DNA of 64,000 nucleotides from Ariolimax columbianus (Eukaryota > Mollusca > Gastropoda > Stylommatophora > Arionidae), in contig JAVGWX010000019.1 of assembly GCA_036924085.1 (NCBI GenBank), positions 4,791,641-4,855,640 of the forward strand. The letters are read 5' to 3'. The position numbers and the translations under genes are program-made. The notes beneath the pieces are model-generated. The model made no database searches and was not told the DNA's origin. It saw only the letters and a program-made list of their open reading frames with translations. The stretch's first letter is position 1, and every line of letters starts with the position of its first letter. Positions 21,468 through 33,185 of this stretch are shown one piece after another.

Positions 21468-22905
21468 GCAATATGGCTTGGCTTCGTTCATTCTGAATCT
21501 CCCGCTACCAAACCCTAAAAGGGCGTAAGTAGCAGAATGTAGTCCACAGAACAGAATGCGTGGTGTCGTAGTTTACAGCCTGACTGCGATATTTATACCT
21601 TTCGGTCCAACACATCCAACTTCAGCAAGTATTTTTTGAGTACCGGGTTAGCATTCCCTCTTCGGTCCCTTCTCCTTAGCCAGTCTTAAAATGCTGCAGC
21701 CTGTTATCCAGGATCACCACGTGGAGGTGTGGAAGGATCTTGGCAACCCTGTTTCGCTGGCTCTGACGCTAGCAGTCAGCTATGAGTCGCTGACCACTGA
21801 AGCTCATGAGCTGCGCAGCTCTGTTTCGCTGGCTTTGACGCTAGCAGTCAGCTATGAGTCGCTGACCACTGAAGCTCATGAGCTGCGCAGCTCTGGTTCG
21901 CTGGCTCTGACGCTAGCAGTCAGCTATGAGTCTTTGACCACTGAAGCTCATGCGCTGCTCAGCTCTGGTTCGCTGGCACTGACGCTAGTAGTCAGCTATG
22001 AGTCGCTGACCACTGAAGCTCATGCGCTGCTCAGCTCTGGTTCGCTGGCTCTGACGCTAGCAGTCAGCTATGAGTCGCTGACCACTGAAGCTCATGAGCT
22101 GCGCAGGTCTGTTTCGCTGGCTCTGACGCTAGCAGTCAGCTATGAGTCGCTGACCACTGAAGCTCATGCGCTGCACAGCTCTGGTTCGCTGGCACTGACG
22201 CTAGTAGTCAGCTATGAGTCGCTGACCACTGAAGCTCATGCGCTGCTCAGCTCTGGTTCGCTGGCTCTGACGCTAGCAGTCAGCTATGAGTCGCTGACCA
22301 CTGAAGCTCATGCGCTGCTCAGCTCTGGTTCGCTGGCTCTGACGCTAGCAGTCAGCTATGAGTCGCTGACCACTGAAGCTCATGCGCTGCTCAGCTCTGG
22401 TTCGCTGGCACTGACGCTAGTAGTCAGCTATGAGTCGCTGACCACTGAAGCTCATGCGCTGCTCAGCTCTGGTTCGCTGGCTCTGACGCTAGCAGTCAGC
22501 TATGAGTCTTTGACCACTGAAGCTCATGCGCTGCTCAGCTCTGGTTCGCTGGCTCTGACGCTAGCAGTCAGCTATGAGTCGCTGACCACTGAAGCTCATG
22601 CGCTGCTCAGCTCTGGTTCGCTGGCTCTGACGCTAGCAGTCAGCTATGAGTCGCTGACCACTGAAGCTCATGCGCTGCTCAGCTCTGGTTCGCTGGCTCT
22701 GACGCTAGCAGTCAGCTATGAGTCGCTGACCACTGAAGCTCATGCGCTGCTCAGCTCTGGTTCGCTGGCTCTGACGCTAGCAGTCAGCTATGAGTCTTTG
22801 ACCACTGAAGCTTATGCGCTGCTCAGCTCTGGTTCGCTGGCACTGGCGCTAGCAGTCAGCTATGAGTCGCTGACCACTGAAGCTCATGCGCTGCAATATG
22901 AACTG
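21468..22905 (+). mobile_element. Family R dispersed repeat with an internally expanded segment
   Basis: CTCCCGCTACCAAACCCTAAAAG, TAGTTTACAGCCTGACTGCG, GAGTACCGGGTTAG, CTTAGCCAGTCTT and CCTGTTATCCAGGATCACC match 56513-56885 in order. In this copy the segment from CGCTGGCTCTGACGC to CTGCTCAGC is expanded into the 72-bp array at 21745-22895. In the other copy it is present once. Confidence 0.88.
21745..22895. repeat. 72-bp minisatellite, 16 copies, forms a 408-codon ORF
   Basis: Each 72-bp unit encodes 24 residues (consensus SLALTLAVSYESLTTEAHAL plus LSSG). The frame is open from 21691 to 22917. Sub-types (AHELRS, LVVSYES, AHALLS) are arranged in recurring order (for example units 2-5 and 5-8), showing block duplications. 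The lack of stops follows from period 72 and homogeneity. There is no splice or start context for a gene, and the unit derives from dispersed family R. Confidence 0.95.
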
Positions 22906-23160
22906 GACGACGGGTGAGACATCATCAGCTATGCACAACTTTACATGACAGACAACAGCAAGGATATCAATATCTAGGGACAAATTCCTTTTTCCTCCAA
23001 AATATTTCCCAACTGTAAACTGTTCTATGATTGTAAACTCTGTGAGCATGGACGCCATTTTGTATCTGAGCTGCCACGTTCATGTGACATCTAGCACCTG
23101 CTACCAAAAGCAATCATCAAACTGGTTGTTATTGACACCCAATGACACCTTTAACTCAAC

Positions 23161-23987
23161 TTAAAGTCTTTATACTGGTTTAGAAGACTCTGCAGAGTCT
23201 GTATACAACCAGTTTCATTTAAATCTCCTTGCTCTAAAAGCTATGCACATCCAATCTATTCTTAAATACATTAATTGTACCTTAACTCAATTTAAAGTCT
23301 TTATACTGGTTTAGAAGACTCTGCAGAGTCTGTATACAACCAGTTTCATTTAAATCTCCTTGCTCTAAAAGCTATGCGCATCCAATCTATTCTTAAATAC
23401 ATTAAATGTCCCTGCCTCCACTACTTCATATTGCAATTCATTCCAAGCATTCACCACTCTCTGACTAAAAAAGTATTTCCTCTTATCTAATCTGGACGTA
23501 TCTTTAGTTAATTTGTAGTTATGCCCTCTTGTGCTTGTGGGTGGCTGAATTTTGAAAAACTTGTTATAGTCTAATTTATCCGTTCCTCTGATCATCTTAT
23601 AAACTTGTATTGTCACCTCAAATTCTTCTCTTTTATAGACGTTGTAGGCTGGTTTTTCTTAGTCTTTCCTCGTGTAATTCTGGAATCCCACTATCAGCTT
23701 TATCGCTCTTTTTTGTATTCTTTCCAGCATGTTTATATCCCCTCTATGATAAGGACTCCACACCTGCACACAGTACTTCAATCTAGGTCTAACTAAAGCT
23801 TTATACAGTTTGACTATCTCTTCCTTGCTCCTATGTTTAATATTTGTTTTTAATCATACCTAACATTACATTTGCCTTTACACTGCTACCTGAACTTGCT
23901 CACTCACCTTTCCTGTATGATCTATTATAACCCCTAGGTCCCTTTCCTTATCTATCTTTCTAATATTGTTCTCGCCCATTCTGTAAT
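23161..23987 (-). mobile_element. CR1/Jockey-like LINE, second copy, minus strand, with duplicated 3' end
   Basis: The minus-strand frame reads [34 protein letters not shown] to LDAHSF, homologous to 13834-14064. Upstream pieces match RDLGVIIDHTGKV and the LEYCVQVWSP region, now broken by frameshifts. It is truncated at its 5' end near the REN.IRKI block. The last ~120 bp (CTCTGCAGAGTCTGTATACAA, GCTCTAAAAGCTATGC) occur twice in tandem (23161-23280 and 23284-23405). Confidence 0.92.
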
Positions 23988-24449
23988 TGTGAAACCATAT
24001 ATATTTAGAAATCACCAGTTACAATTTCCAGCTATCCCATATCAGTTTGTGACCTACTTACTCTTATATGTATGTGTGTATGTATAGATATATATAGATA
24101 ATTATTATATTTACCATTTCTATGCATTTGTGTGCCTCTTGATATGTTTTTTGTGTAATTTGTTTGTGTGTTTTTTGTCTATTTTTTGTCACTGACAAGG
24201 CTCTTGTGGCTTTAGTCTGGATTTTTTTTCTGTTGTGGTCACAACCTATTTATGTTTTCATCGACTGTGTCTATGTGTAATTATGTTAACCATTTCTTGT
24301 TTGGTCTACTATTTTTCATAATTGGACATGTATTTCATAACCGCCATACTGTGGAAAACCTCCCTCCCCACCCACATCCTGGCCACTTTCTATCTGGTAA
24401 AGATAAAGGTCAGTCCCATGACAACAACTGCCATCGAGAATGAAGATAA
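23988..24449. other. Unique T-rich spacer
   Basis: Low complexity in places (TATATAGATATATATAG near 24080). No exon or element recognised. Confidence 0.4.
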
Positions 24450-24710
24450 CTCTTCATGTTCTATATGAGGTGGGGTGGCCAGTTCCCTTCCTTGCTATCT
24501 ATACCTTCCACAACTCATTAGTCAGGTATCCATTTACAGCTGTGTCGGCTGGAGGAGCAGTCGTGCCAGGAACAAAACCACGCCTGGATTTTTTTATTTA
24601 AAACAAAAAAATGTTGTCTGTCTGTGATTTAGAACCCTGATGCTCTGTAATCCAAGCCATAGCAAGCCAACTTACTATCAACTAGGCTACATGCCCACAT
24701 ACTTTCTGGT
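24450..24710 (-). mobile_element. tRNA-like SINE (SINE-E), minus-strand copy 1
   Basis: The reverse complement has GTAGCCTAGTTGATAGTAAG (A-box-like) and AGGGTTCTAAATC (B-box-like) near 24690-24630. The other end GGTGGGGTGGCCAGTTCCCTTCCTTGC is shared with 41770-41800 and 63410-63440. Three diverged copies indicate a dispersed family. Confidence 0.55.
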
Positions 24711-24782
24711 AATGGCTGCCAACTCACATTGTATTGTATCTCTGCCTTACATCCTGTCTTGTTTACCGTTGTGATTTGTTCT

Positions 24783-24960
24783 TTCTTAGTCTTTGTAGCG
24801 ATAACAATTTTGTTTTGTTATTGTCCTAGCATGGTCACTGATTCTTAGTCTTTGTAGTCATAACAATTTTGTTTTGTCATTGTCCTAAAATGGTCACTGA
24901 TTCTTAGTCTTTGTAGCCATAACAATTTTGTTCTGTCATTGTCCTAAAATGGTCACTGAG
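24783..24960. repeat. ~60-bp tandem repeat, 3 copies
   Basis: TTCTTAGTCTTTGTAG..ATAACAATTTTGTT recurs at 24783, 24842 and 24901, about 90 per cent alike. Confidence 0.92.
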
Positions 24961-25220
24961 CTCTTACTTACATTTTTAATTGCTTTTGACCCTCAGTACT
25001 ACCTCAGCTTTGATTTATTTGTGAGGCACAACCCTACTTAGTTACCATTTATGACATGTATGGTAGGGGTGTCAGATCCCTATTCTTTCCGCCCAAGTCT
25101 CCCGTTGAGGAACAACCATATGAAAATTATATATAATACACATAAAGAGTCAGTCTTTGATACATATATATGCACATGCATGTTAGTTTGTGTTTTTGTA
25201 TGTATGTATACATGGTCTTC

Positions 25221-25490
25221 AGACTCCGCAGACCATAAAAGACTGAGGTACCATCTATTCAATAAGCTGAAGAAATGTGCTACTAACGAACGCACCTGTG
25301 GCACTGAGAAAATGACCCTTGAACATCTGCTGCAAAACTGCCCGACATACGAGGACCAGAGATAGCACAGGTGGCCATCACCAGTGCCAACACTAGACAA
25401 GCTCTATGGCAGTGTCGACACAGCCTCAGAATGGCCGCTGCATTCTTTGAAAAAATTCAAGTCGACGTCTGACAACGCACAAAGAAGAAG
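25221..25490 (+). mobile_element. I-like LINE 3' fragment, copy 2
   Basis: LRYHLFNKLKKCATNERTCG, EHLLQNCPTYEDQR and the downstream TLDKLYGSVD block match 4148-4472. A stop follows EDQR. The tail is ACAAAGAAGAAGC. Dead and 5'-truncated. Confidence 0.85.
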
Positions 25491-26640
25491 CACGTATGTA
25501 TTCAACATATGAACAACACAGTTGATTATGTATTAAGTTTTTATCAACATATTTATATTCATGATTACAAGTCGTATTGCCTTGTAGGAGTTAGTTATTT
25601 TTTTTGTCAAAGCCTACCAGGAAATAAAAACAAAAATAAGACAACAGAATGAACAGGAATAAAGAATTCATAAGCACTGTTATAAATCTACAACTACTGT
25701 GAAAAAATAAATAACTTTGTTCACATTGAAAGAAAAGAAATTAAAAAAAACCAAAACAATTTTGTTAACAAGAAAATATTTACAGCAAAACAAATGTTGG
25801 AAAGTTTTCATCCAGAGCAAGTATAATGGTATATATACAAACGGGAAGTCATACAGAGGACACATTCAAAATTTGCATAAAGGCATGATAGTTTTTTTGT
25901 GTGTTACTTCTTCTTCTGAGAGCAACAGAATAAAACTATGGCATCTCATTCTGGTAATAAATACAGAAACCATACATTCTTGTTTCTAACATGAGATTAT
26001 TCTGATACGCCATAGCAGTCACCATTACATGAGAATTAATTGTAAAAAATGAATTCATTGCCCAAAAAGTGACTTTTAAAAATGAAACCATTTGTCTAAG
26101 TGTGCTAAAATTAACCTGGCTGATCCAGAACCCTAGGCCCGATAAAGAACATGATTCTGGACACAATGAAACAAGAGTAGGACAGGTTAAGTCAACCAAA
26201 TTCAGACCATTTTAAGATATTCTACAAAGTAAATAAAATAATTACACATGATATAGGGAACGGCAAGTGGTTTGAGCATTTGTTATGTATGCATGGTTCC
26301 ACAACTCTGGAACCAGTCTATGAAGCTGAGGTCCCTGGATACTGAGGGACATTTCATTTGAACCATCTCAAGTTAGCTTTCCTTGTTGACCTATGCCTGA
26401 CCACACACAATCATTTAGCCTTTCTGATCTGTTCAATTATTTCATAACATGAGAAATACATCAAGATGAGCAGCTGTACATGCCCACAAAATATAATGGA
26501 TGTACACTAACAAGATTAAGGAGTAGTTTTATCTGGAAACAGTAACAGAATTTGTGCCAGTTCGGCTGAGTCGTCTTTTACCCCTGGTGGTTTAGAGGCC
26601 CCCTCACTTTTTTGGTGTGTGTACTTATAATCAAGTGAGC
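25491..26640. other. Unique AT-rich sequence, no gene recognised
   Basis: About 1.1 kb without tandem repeats. Two opposing short frames (25717-25989 plus, 25936-26199 minus) have no motif I recognise. This could hold an untranslated exon or decayed element, but nothing in the sequence supports that. Confidence 0.4.
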
Positions 26641-26649
26641 AGACAATAA

Positions 26650-26890
26650 GGTGATTGTCATGTTGTCTTTCGCATGATGGAGTGTCCCCCTCCATCTGGC
26701 TCTCATGCAGACCATTATTGGCCAGTAGGAATTTCATTACCCTTAGAAGAATCTTTGCCAGGACAGCCTGTTCTATTCAATTTTCAGCAGCCATTGGTTC
26801 TTTAACGTGCAGTGTTTACATGGCACCTCAGGGATTTTCATCCGCCTCCAATAAGACTAGATGCAGATCTCATCTCCCTCGAGATCAAGG
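26650..26890. mobile_element. Possible SINE-like conserved domain fragment
   Basis: GGTTCTTTAACGTGCAGTG, CACCTCAGGGATTTTCATCC and AATAAGACTAGATGC have the order of a domain I associate with dispersed retroposons in invertebrate genomes. No second copy exists in this window and boundaries are unclear, so the call is weak. Confidence 0.25.
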
Positions 26891-27331
26891 GTAATTTGAA
26901 ACTTGGGAGATTTAAAACCTCACCGTTTCTCACTGTTGTTCGCTCGTTCCTTGAAAGGCGAGCACCTTACTTGTCAGCTGTAGCAACCCTCATAATTTAT
27001 GTCAGAAATGACTCAAGTTATTGGATGAGCAGTAAATGAGCTGACAGCAGCCAATAGCTGGCTGCCTGCATCAGGACCAGTGCTCTACAGCTGACCAAGA
27101 CCCTAGTCCACCTCCACATGTCGGCCCTGGAAATAGGCTGCACTAGTCCCTAGTGTAGTCTGGCCAAGATATAGGGATCGCAGTTGGAAGGCAAACTCAA
27201 TACTAAAAAACCCAGTTGAAATCGGTTGTGTCTGGCAGAAAGGCACAGATTTCGCAGCCTCACTGTAAACTGCATGTCACATCTTTTTGAGGACAAGCGC
27301 TGAAAAAGAAATGATTAGATTTTATTCAATT

Positions 27332-27588
27332 TAATTTTTAATTTTGCGGTGTTTGCCTTATTGTTTTTATCCCAAAGGCGGTGTGCGTTGCACTGTGGTT
27401 TTTATTTTGCGTCTGTCGGCCCAGTGCATCCGACTTCAGCATGCATTTTATGTAAGGGTCAGCTTCCTCCTGCATTTTCCTAAGGGTTTGCTTCACCGGA
27501 GTAACGGCTGGTGCTGTGATGGGGATCGAACCCAGCACCTTCCGGTTATGAGCCGTGCGACTTAACCACTAGGCCACGCCGTTCCCCT
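27332..27588 (-). mobile_element. SINE-A, minus-strand copy 3
   Basis: The reverse complement carries CCTAGTGGTTAAGTCGCACGG, GGGTTCGATCCCC and the complete SINE-A body. The tail side is T-rich but interrupted (TTTAATTTTTAATTTTG). GATTTTATTCAATTT stands on both sides, a 15-bp target-site duplication. Confidence 0.94.
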
Positions 27589-27907
27589 GATTTTATTCAA
27601 TTTTTTGTTAATATTTTATACTAATGTTCGTTCTTTGTTTCAATGGTCGTTATTGGTGTTGTTCTTGATTGTTTAATAATTTAATAAAGGCTGATTCAGG
27701 TTGAAATGTCAGTTCACTTTAGTTACTGTTTTCATGTGAAACTCATTTTCAACCTTGTTTGTATATTAAACCAAATTTGGCTATGGGGTCTACATCAGTC
27801 CTTTATATGTTAAGTTCACAACAGCATAACATAAACAATTCTTCCACTATCTGACATTCAACGCACATTTATCGTTCAACATATTTAAACCTCTCTCAAC
27901 TAAAATT

Positions 27908-28461
27908 AATGATTTAAGAGCAGTACTCTGTCAACTATGCCAGCAGTCCGCACCAAAAAGAGTAGTGGTACAGTGGGTTCCATCCCACTGTAACATCCAA
28001 GGCAACGAGGAGGGAGACAGACTGGCAAAAGAAGGTGCAAGACTACCATAACCAGATTCTAGTGTAACCTACGAAGAGTCCAAAAGGCTTATTAGGGTCA
28101 GATACATGACTAAATGAGAAACAGAACATACTGGCTACACAAAAAATGATGCCTACTACCAGCTGAACAGAAGAGAGCAGGTCCTGGTCTTCAGACTCCG
28201 CACAGGCCACAACAGACTGAGGTACCACCTATTCAATAAACTGAAGATATTTGGCACCGACGAATGCACTTGTGGTACAGAGAAAATGACTGCTGAACAT
28301 CTGCTGCAAAACTGTCCGATATACGAGGACCAGAGAAAGCACATGTGGCCATCACCAGTGGCAACACTAGACAAGGTCTATGGCAGTGTCGACAGCCTCA
28401 GGATGACCGCTGCTTTCTTCGAACAAATACAGGTTGACGTCTGACAGCGTACGAAGAAGAA
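27908..28461 (+). mobile_element. I-like LINE 3' fragment with RNase H end, copy 3
   Basis: The translation includes DLRAVLCQLCQQSAP, VVQWVPSHCNIQGNEEGDRL (last RNase H His/Asp region), TGYTKNDAYYQLNRRE, FRLRTGHNRLRYHLF and TLDKVYGSVDSLRMTAA, with stops after ARLP and at MTK. The tail is GCGTACGAAGAAGAAAC. Longer than copies 1 and 2, shorter than the minus-strand copy at 41945. Confidence 0.9.
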
Positions 28462-28844
28462 ACCTCTCTCATGTTTCTGCTATCTGAACAATTTTTAAAT
28501 GAACGACTTTCAGTTCTATACATATATTTTTAAACACCGAGCAGCAACACTAATGTAAATACAAGAATTGTTTTAGACACCCTGGGAAACACAGAGAAGA
28601 TACTTGTCTTAGCTGCTATTGTCACTGCTCTGTTTACAGTCTACTAGGCTCAGAGTTTCCCAGTGTCTGCTTATTTATACAGTAGCACACCAATTCTGTA
28701 TCTGCTCAAGCCCAAAAAACAAACAAAAACAAAAAGTCTCTGAATAAATTCTTTTCAAGAAGCTTCATGAATGAGGCTGGCATGTGTATATATTTATCAT
28801 GCTGTCTAATGAACTAATTATAAGTTATAACCAAGTGATACAGT

Positions 28845-29340
28845 AGAGCATTGCTACATGGATATAATCAAGCTGTACACAGAGCCCTGCTATATGGATA
28901 TAATCAAGTTATAGAGTAAACCACTGCTATATGGATATAATCAAGTTTTAGAGTAAAGCACTGCTATATGGATACAATCAAGTTTTAGAGTAAATCACTG
29001 CTATATGGATATAATCAAGTTATAGAGTAAACCCCTGCTATATGGATATTATCAAGTTTTAGAGTAAAGCACTGCTATATGGATACAATCAAGTTTTAGA
29101 GTAAATCACTGCTATATGGATATAATCAAGTTATAGAGTAAAGCACTGCTTTATGGATATAATCAAGTTTTAGAGTAGAGCACTGCTATATGGATTTAAT
29201 CAAGTTATAGAGTAGAGTACTGCTATGTGGATATAACTAAGTTATACACAGAGCCCTGCTACATGGATATAATCAAGTTATACACAGAGCTCTGCTTCAT
29301 AGATATAATCAAGTTATACACGGAGCACTGCTATTATATT
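28845..29340. repeat. 37-bp minisatellite, about 13 copies
   Basis: CTGCTATATGGATATAATCAA plus GTT(A/T)TAGAGTAAAGCA repeats every 37 bp, with decay at both ends (ACACAGAGCCCTGC variants). Confidence 0.95.
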
Positions 29341-29645
29341 ATTTCCAGAACCCTTCCATATGATTGCAAGTTCGCTCTTACGAACATTTTCCAAGTATAA
29401 GTTCAGCCTGAAGATATTAGAGAATTGCTTGCCCCATGATGAGTCTCTATCAGACAAAGATGTTATTCTGATTGATGAGTAAAGAAGGTTGTTTCTTGAA
29501 GAGAGGTCTCATCCTGAATATGTGGCTCACGTAGAACTAAAGAAACAGCGAAACGAGTAATCACAATAGAGTAGGCAACGGCAGACTGGGGAACCATCAA
29601 CCCCAATTTAGGAAGAAGTGCACACCTCAAGTTACATTTGATAAA

Positions 29646-29945
29646 ACTCAACTCAATTCTACAAAACTCAATTCGATTCTACAAAACTCAATTCAGTTCT
29701 ACGAAACTCAATTCAATTCTACGAAACTCAATTCAATTCTACAAAAGTCAACTCAGTTCAATTCTACAAAACTCACCTCAACTCAGTTCTATAAAACTCA
29801 ATTCAATTCTATGAAACTCAATTCAATTCTATGAAACTCAATTCAATTCTACCAAACTCAATTCAATTCTACAAAACTCAATTCAATTCTACAAAACTCA
29901 ATTCAATTCTACGAAACTCAATTCAATTCTACAAAACTCAATTGC
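29646..29945. repeat. 20-bp minisatellite, about 15 copies
   Basis: AAACTCAATTCAATTCTACA repeats with small changes (TACGA, TATGA) and two irregular joins near 29745-29785. Confidence 0.95.
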
Positions 29946-30400
29946 CTGTCACAATGAAATGCTTTAAGAAAGGATCTTAATGCAGCAAACTACATGCCAT
30001 TCCTTTTGTCACAAAACAATCTCCCCATCCATTGGCTGTCACACCTCTAACCCTTCATAATTCAGAACCATAATCACCAGCTCCTGTTAAATCACCATAT
30101 AATTTCCCATATCTAAAAAAAACCAAATTTGACAATCACTAAATTCTCTCCTGACGAAGATGGGTTTAAGAATGACAACTTTATTCCAGACACATAATTC
30201 ATCAACATTTTATACATTCAGCTTTCACTTTTGTAAGAATCAAAATATTTAAAGGTTTATCTATTTATTATAATTCTTGCATATTTAACTTTCACATATA
30301 GAGCATTATTTCTCTTTCATGTCGTCAAAATGCATTTGCAAGCTATACAACAATTGAATTGTACTATACAAAACAAATTCACTTTACAGACTTTCTCTGC
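29946..30400. other. Unique AT-rich spacer
   Basis: No exon, domain or tandem repeat recognised. Confidence 0.4.
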
Positions 30401-30403
30401 TTG

Positions 30404-30880
30404 TCCATATATGGATTATTGTTCCTAAGTTTCTAAAACTTTGTTATTCCTGTACGATATATGGGCTACTGTTTCTAAAGTTTTCTGTTATTCCTGTACC
30501 ATATATGGGCTACTGTTTTTAGAACTTTCTGTTATTCCTGTACCATATATGGGCTATTGTCTCTAGAGCTTTCTTCTATTCCTGTATCATATATGGGCTA
30601 TTGTTTCTAGAGCCTTCTTGTATCCCTGTATCATATATGGGCTATTGTTTCTAGAGCCTTCTTGTATTCCTGCATCATATATGGGCTATTGTTTCTAGAG
30701 CTTTCTGTTATTCCTGTACCATATATGGGCTATTGTTTCTAGAGCTTTCTGTTATTCCTGTACCATATATGGGCTTTTGTTTCTAGAGCTTTCTTTTATT
30801 CCCGTACCATATATGGGCTATTGTTTCTAGAGCTTTCTGTTATTCCTCTATCATATATGGGCTATTATTTCTTTCCAATC
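30404..30880. repeat. 44-bp minisatellite, about 11 copies
   Basis: CATATATGGGCTATTGTTTC followed by TAGAGCTTTCTGTTATTCCTG repeats at 43-44-bp steps. The left-most unit is the most diverged (TCCATATATGGATTATTG). Confidence 0.95.
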
Positions 30881-30929
30881 TATAATCTACTCCATATTTA
30901 GCAGGTGTACAAACCCAAGAGTTGGAGAG

Positions 30930-31140
30930 TCTTCAACCCTAGATGACTTGTGCTAGTCTGTTAATTGCCTCTTATGACATGCTCTCAGTGTGTCAGTGGT
31001 TTTATCCTCCTCTCTGTCCCACAGATCCCTCCTGGAAACCACTCGGTCAATGAAGTTAACTAAGCATGTAGTGCCATAGCAAAAAGCTTTGTGCTGACTA
31101 CCCACCTCTGCAAAGGACGACATCAGTAGATCAATCAACA
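30930..31140. other. Spacer with a retroposon-like CTCTTATGACATGC word
   Basis: GTTAATTGCCTCTTATGACATGC and a similar GTCACCTTTTACGACTTGTG at about 57670 resemble a segment often found in invertebrate SINEs. The reverse orientation may be seen at 50600 (GTCGCAAGAGGCGACTG). Weak evidence, no boundaries. Confidence 0.3.
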
Positions 31141-31184
31141 TCTGTACATAGAAGGTCGACTACACTGGGTCTACTGTCTCTTGC

Positions 31185-32192
31185 CTTGATGTTACAATAT
31201 ATTTATCTCTTAATGTTACAATATATTTATCTCTTGATGTTACAATATATTTATCTCTTGATGTTACAATATATTTATCTCTTGATGTTACAATATATTT
31301 ATCTCTTAATGTTACAATATATTTATCTCTTGATGTTACAATATATTTATCTCTTGATGTTACAATATATTTATCTCTTGATGTTACAATATATTTATCT
31401 CTTGATGTTACAATATATTTATCTCTTGATGTTACAATATATTTATCTCTTGATGTTACAATATATTTATCTCTTGATGTTACAATATATTTATCTCTTG
31501 ATGTTACAATATATTTATCTCTTGATGTTACAATATATTTATCTCTTGATGTTACAATATATTTATCTCTTAATGTTACAATATATTTATCTCTTGATGT
31601 TACAATATATTTATCTCTTGATGTTACAATATATTTATCTCTTGATGTTACAATATATTTATCTCTTGATGTTACAATATATTTATCTCTTAATGTTACA
31701 ATATATTTATCTCTTGATGTTACAATATATTTATCTCTTGATGTTACAATATATTTATCTCTTGATGTTACAATATATTTATCTCTTGATGTTACAATAT
31801 ATTTATCTCTTGATGTTACAATATATTTATCTCTTGATGTTACAATATATTTATCTCTTAATGTTACAATATATTTATCTCTTGATGTTACAATATATTT
31901 ATCTCTTGATGTTACAATATATTTATCTCTTAATGTTACAATATATTTATCTCTTGATGTTACAATATATTTATCTCTTGATGTTACAATATATTTATCT
32001 CTTGATGTTACAATATATTTATCTCTTAATGTTACAATATATTTATCTCTTGATGTTACAATATATTTATCTCTTGATGTTACAATATATTTATCTCTTG
32101 ATGTTACAATATATTTATCTCTTGATGTTACAATATATTTATCTCTTGATGTTACAATATATTTATCTCTTGATGTTACAATATATTTATCT
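31185..32192. repeat. 24-bp minisatellite, 42 exact-phase copies
   Basis: CTTGATGTTACAATATATTT plus ATCT repeats 42 times with no length variation. The only recurring change is TTGATG to TTAATG in seven units. Every frame of period 24 stays open where the unit has no stop, so long ORFs appear on both strands (LLMLQYIY plus, RDKYIVTS minus). These are arithmetic artefacts. The array is the most regular in the window. Confidence 0.98.
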
Positions 32193-32454
32193 CTTGTTAT
32201 TCTCCCACTTACAGCTTTGTCTTCCAATTGCCCTCTTATATTTTCTTCCAGTACTGTTGTACCTAGGTCTTCTACCCTGGGGGCAACTCTTCACCATCTT
32301 CTCACCTCAGTCTGTTTCATTTGACTCTATCCCACAGTCACACGCTTGCACAACTTTCACACGCGCTCGTGGTAAAGCCCTTCCATTGCACTTTGGTTGG
32401 GCTAGCTTCTGAGGGCGCACAAACCTAGCATAGGTACATACAGACGCACACATG
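32193..32454. other. Spacer between two arrays
   Basis: Unique. The right end (CCAAGCACTGG near 32457) begins the 121-bp array. Confidence 0.4.
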
Positions 32455-33177
32455 CATCCAAGCACTGGTTTATGCGCCCTGATATCGCCCAATTGACTAC
32501 GGTCTGGGGTGGAAAATGACGCGCCTCCGCCAGTAGAAACTAGTGAGGCAAACATCTAAGCAAAACAAAAACAAAAATCCAAGCACTGGTTTATGCGTCC
32601 TGATATCGCCCAATGGACTACGGTCTGGGGTGGAAAATGGCGCGCCTCCGCCAGTAGAAACTAGTGAGGCAAACATCTAAGCAAAACAAAAACAAAAATC
32701 CAAGCACTGGTTTATGCGTCCTGATATCGCCCAATGGACTACGGTCTGGGGTGGAAAATGGCGCGCCTCCGCCAGTAGAAACTAGTGAGGCAAACATCTA
32801 AGCAAAACAAAAACAAAAATCCAAGCACTGGTTTATGCGTCCTGATATCGCCCAATGGACTACGGTCTGGGGTGGAAAATAGCGCATCCGCCAGTAGAAA
32901 CTAGTGAGGCAAACATCTAAGCAAAACAAAAACAAAAATCCAAGCACTGGTTTATGCGTCCTGATATCGCCCAATGGACTATGGTCTGGGGTGGAAAATG
33001 GCGCGCCTCTGCCAGTAGAAACTAGTGAGGCAAACATCTAAGCAAAACAAAAACAAAAATCCAAGCACTGGTTTATGCGTCCTGATATCGCCCAATGGAC
33101 TACGGTCTGGGGTGGAAAATGGCGCGCCTCCGCCAGTAGAAACTAGTGAGGCAAACATCTAAGCAAAACAAACAAAA
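32455..33177. repeat. 121-bp tandem repeat, 6 copies
   Basis: AATCCAAGCACTGGTTTATG recurs at about 32455, 32576, 32697, 32818, 32937 and 33058. Units contain GGCGCGCC and an A/C-rich AACAAAAACAAAAA segment. The fourth unit lost 2 bp within GGCGCGCCTCC. Almost identical copies suggest recent spread. Confidence 0.96.
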
Positions 33178-33185
33178 ACCTGTTG

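Noticed and set aside
26650..26890. Host exon on the plus strand
   Set aside because: Frames are short and lack splice signals, and the word order fits a dispersed repeat better.
31160..32412. Long open frames on both strands (about 355 and 408 codons) over the 24-bp array
   Set aside because: A 24-bp unit without stops in a frame stays open for any copy number. No start context, splice sites or sequence variety; treated as minisatellite.
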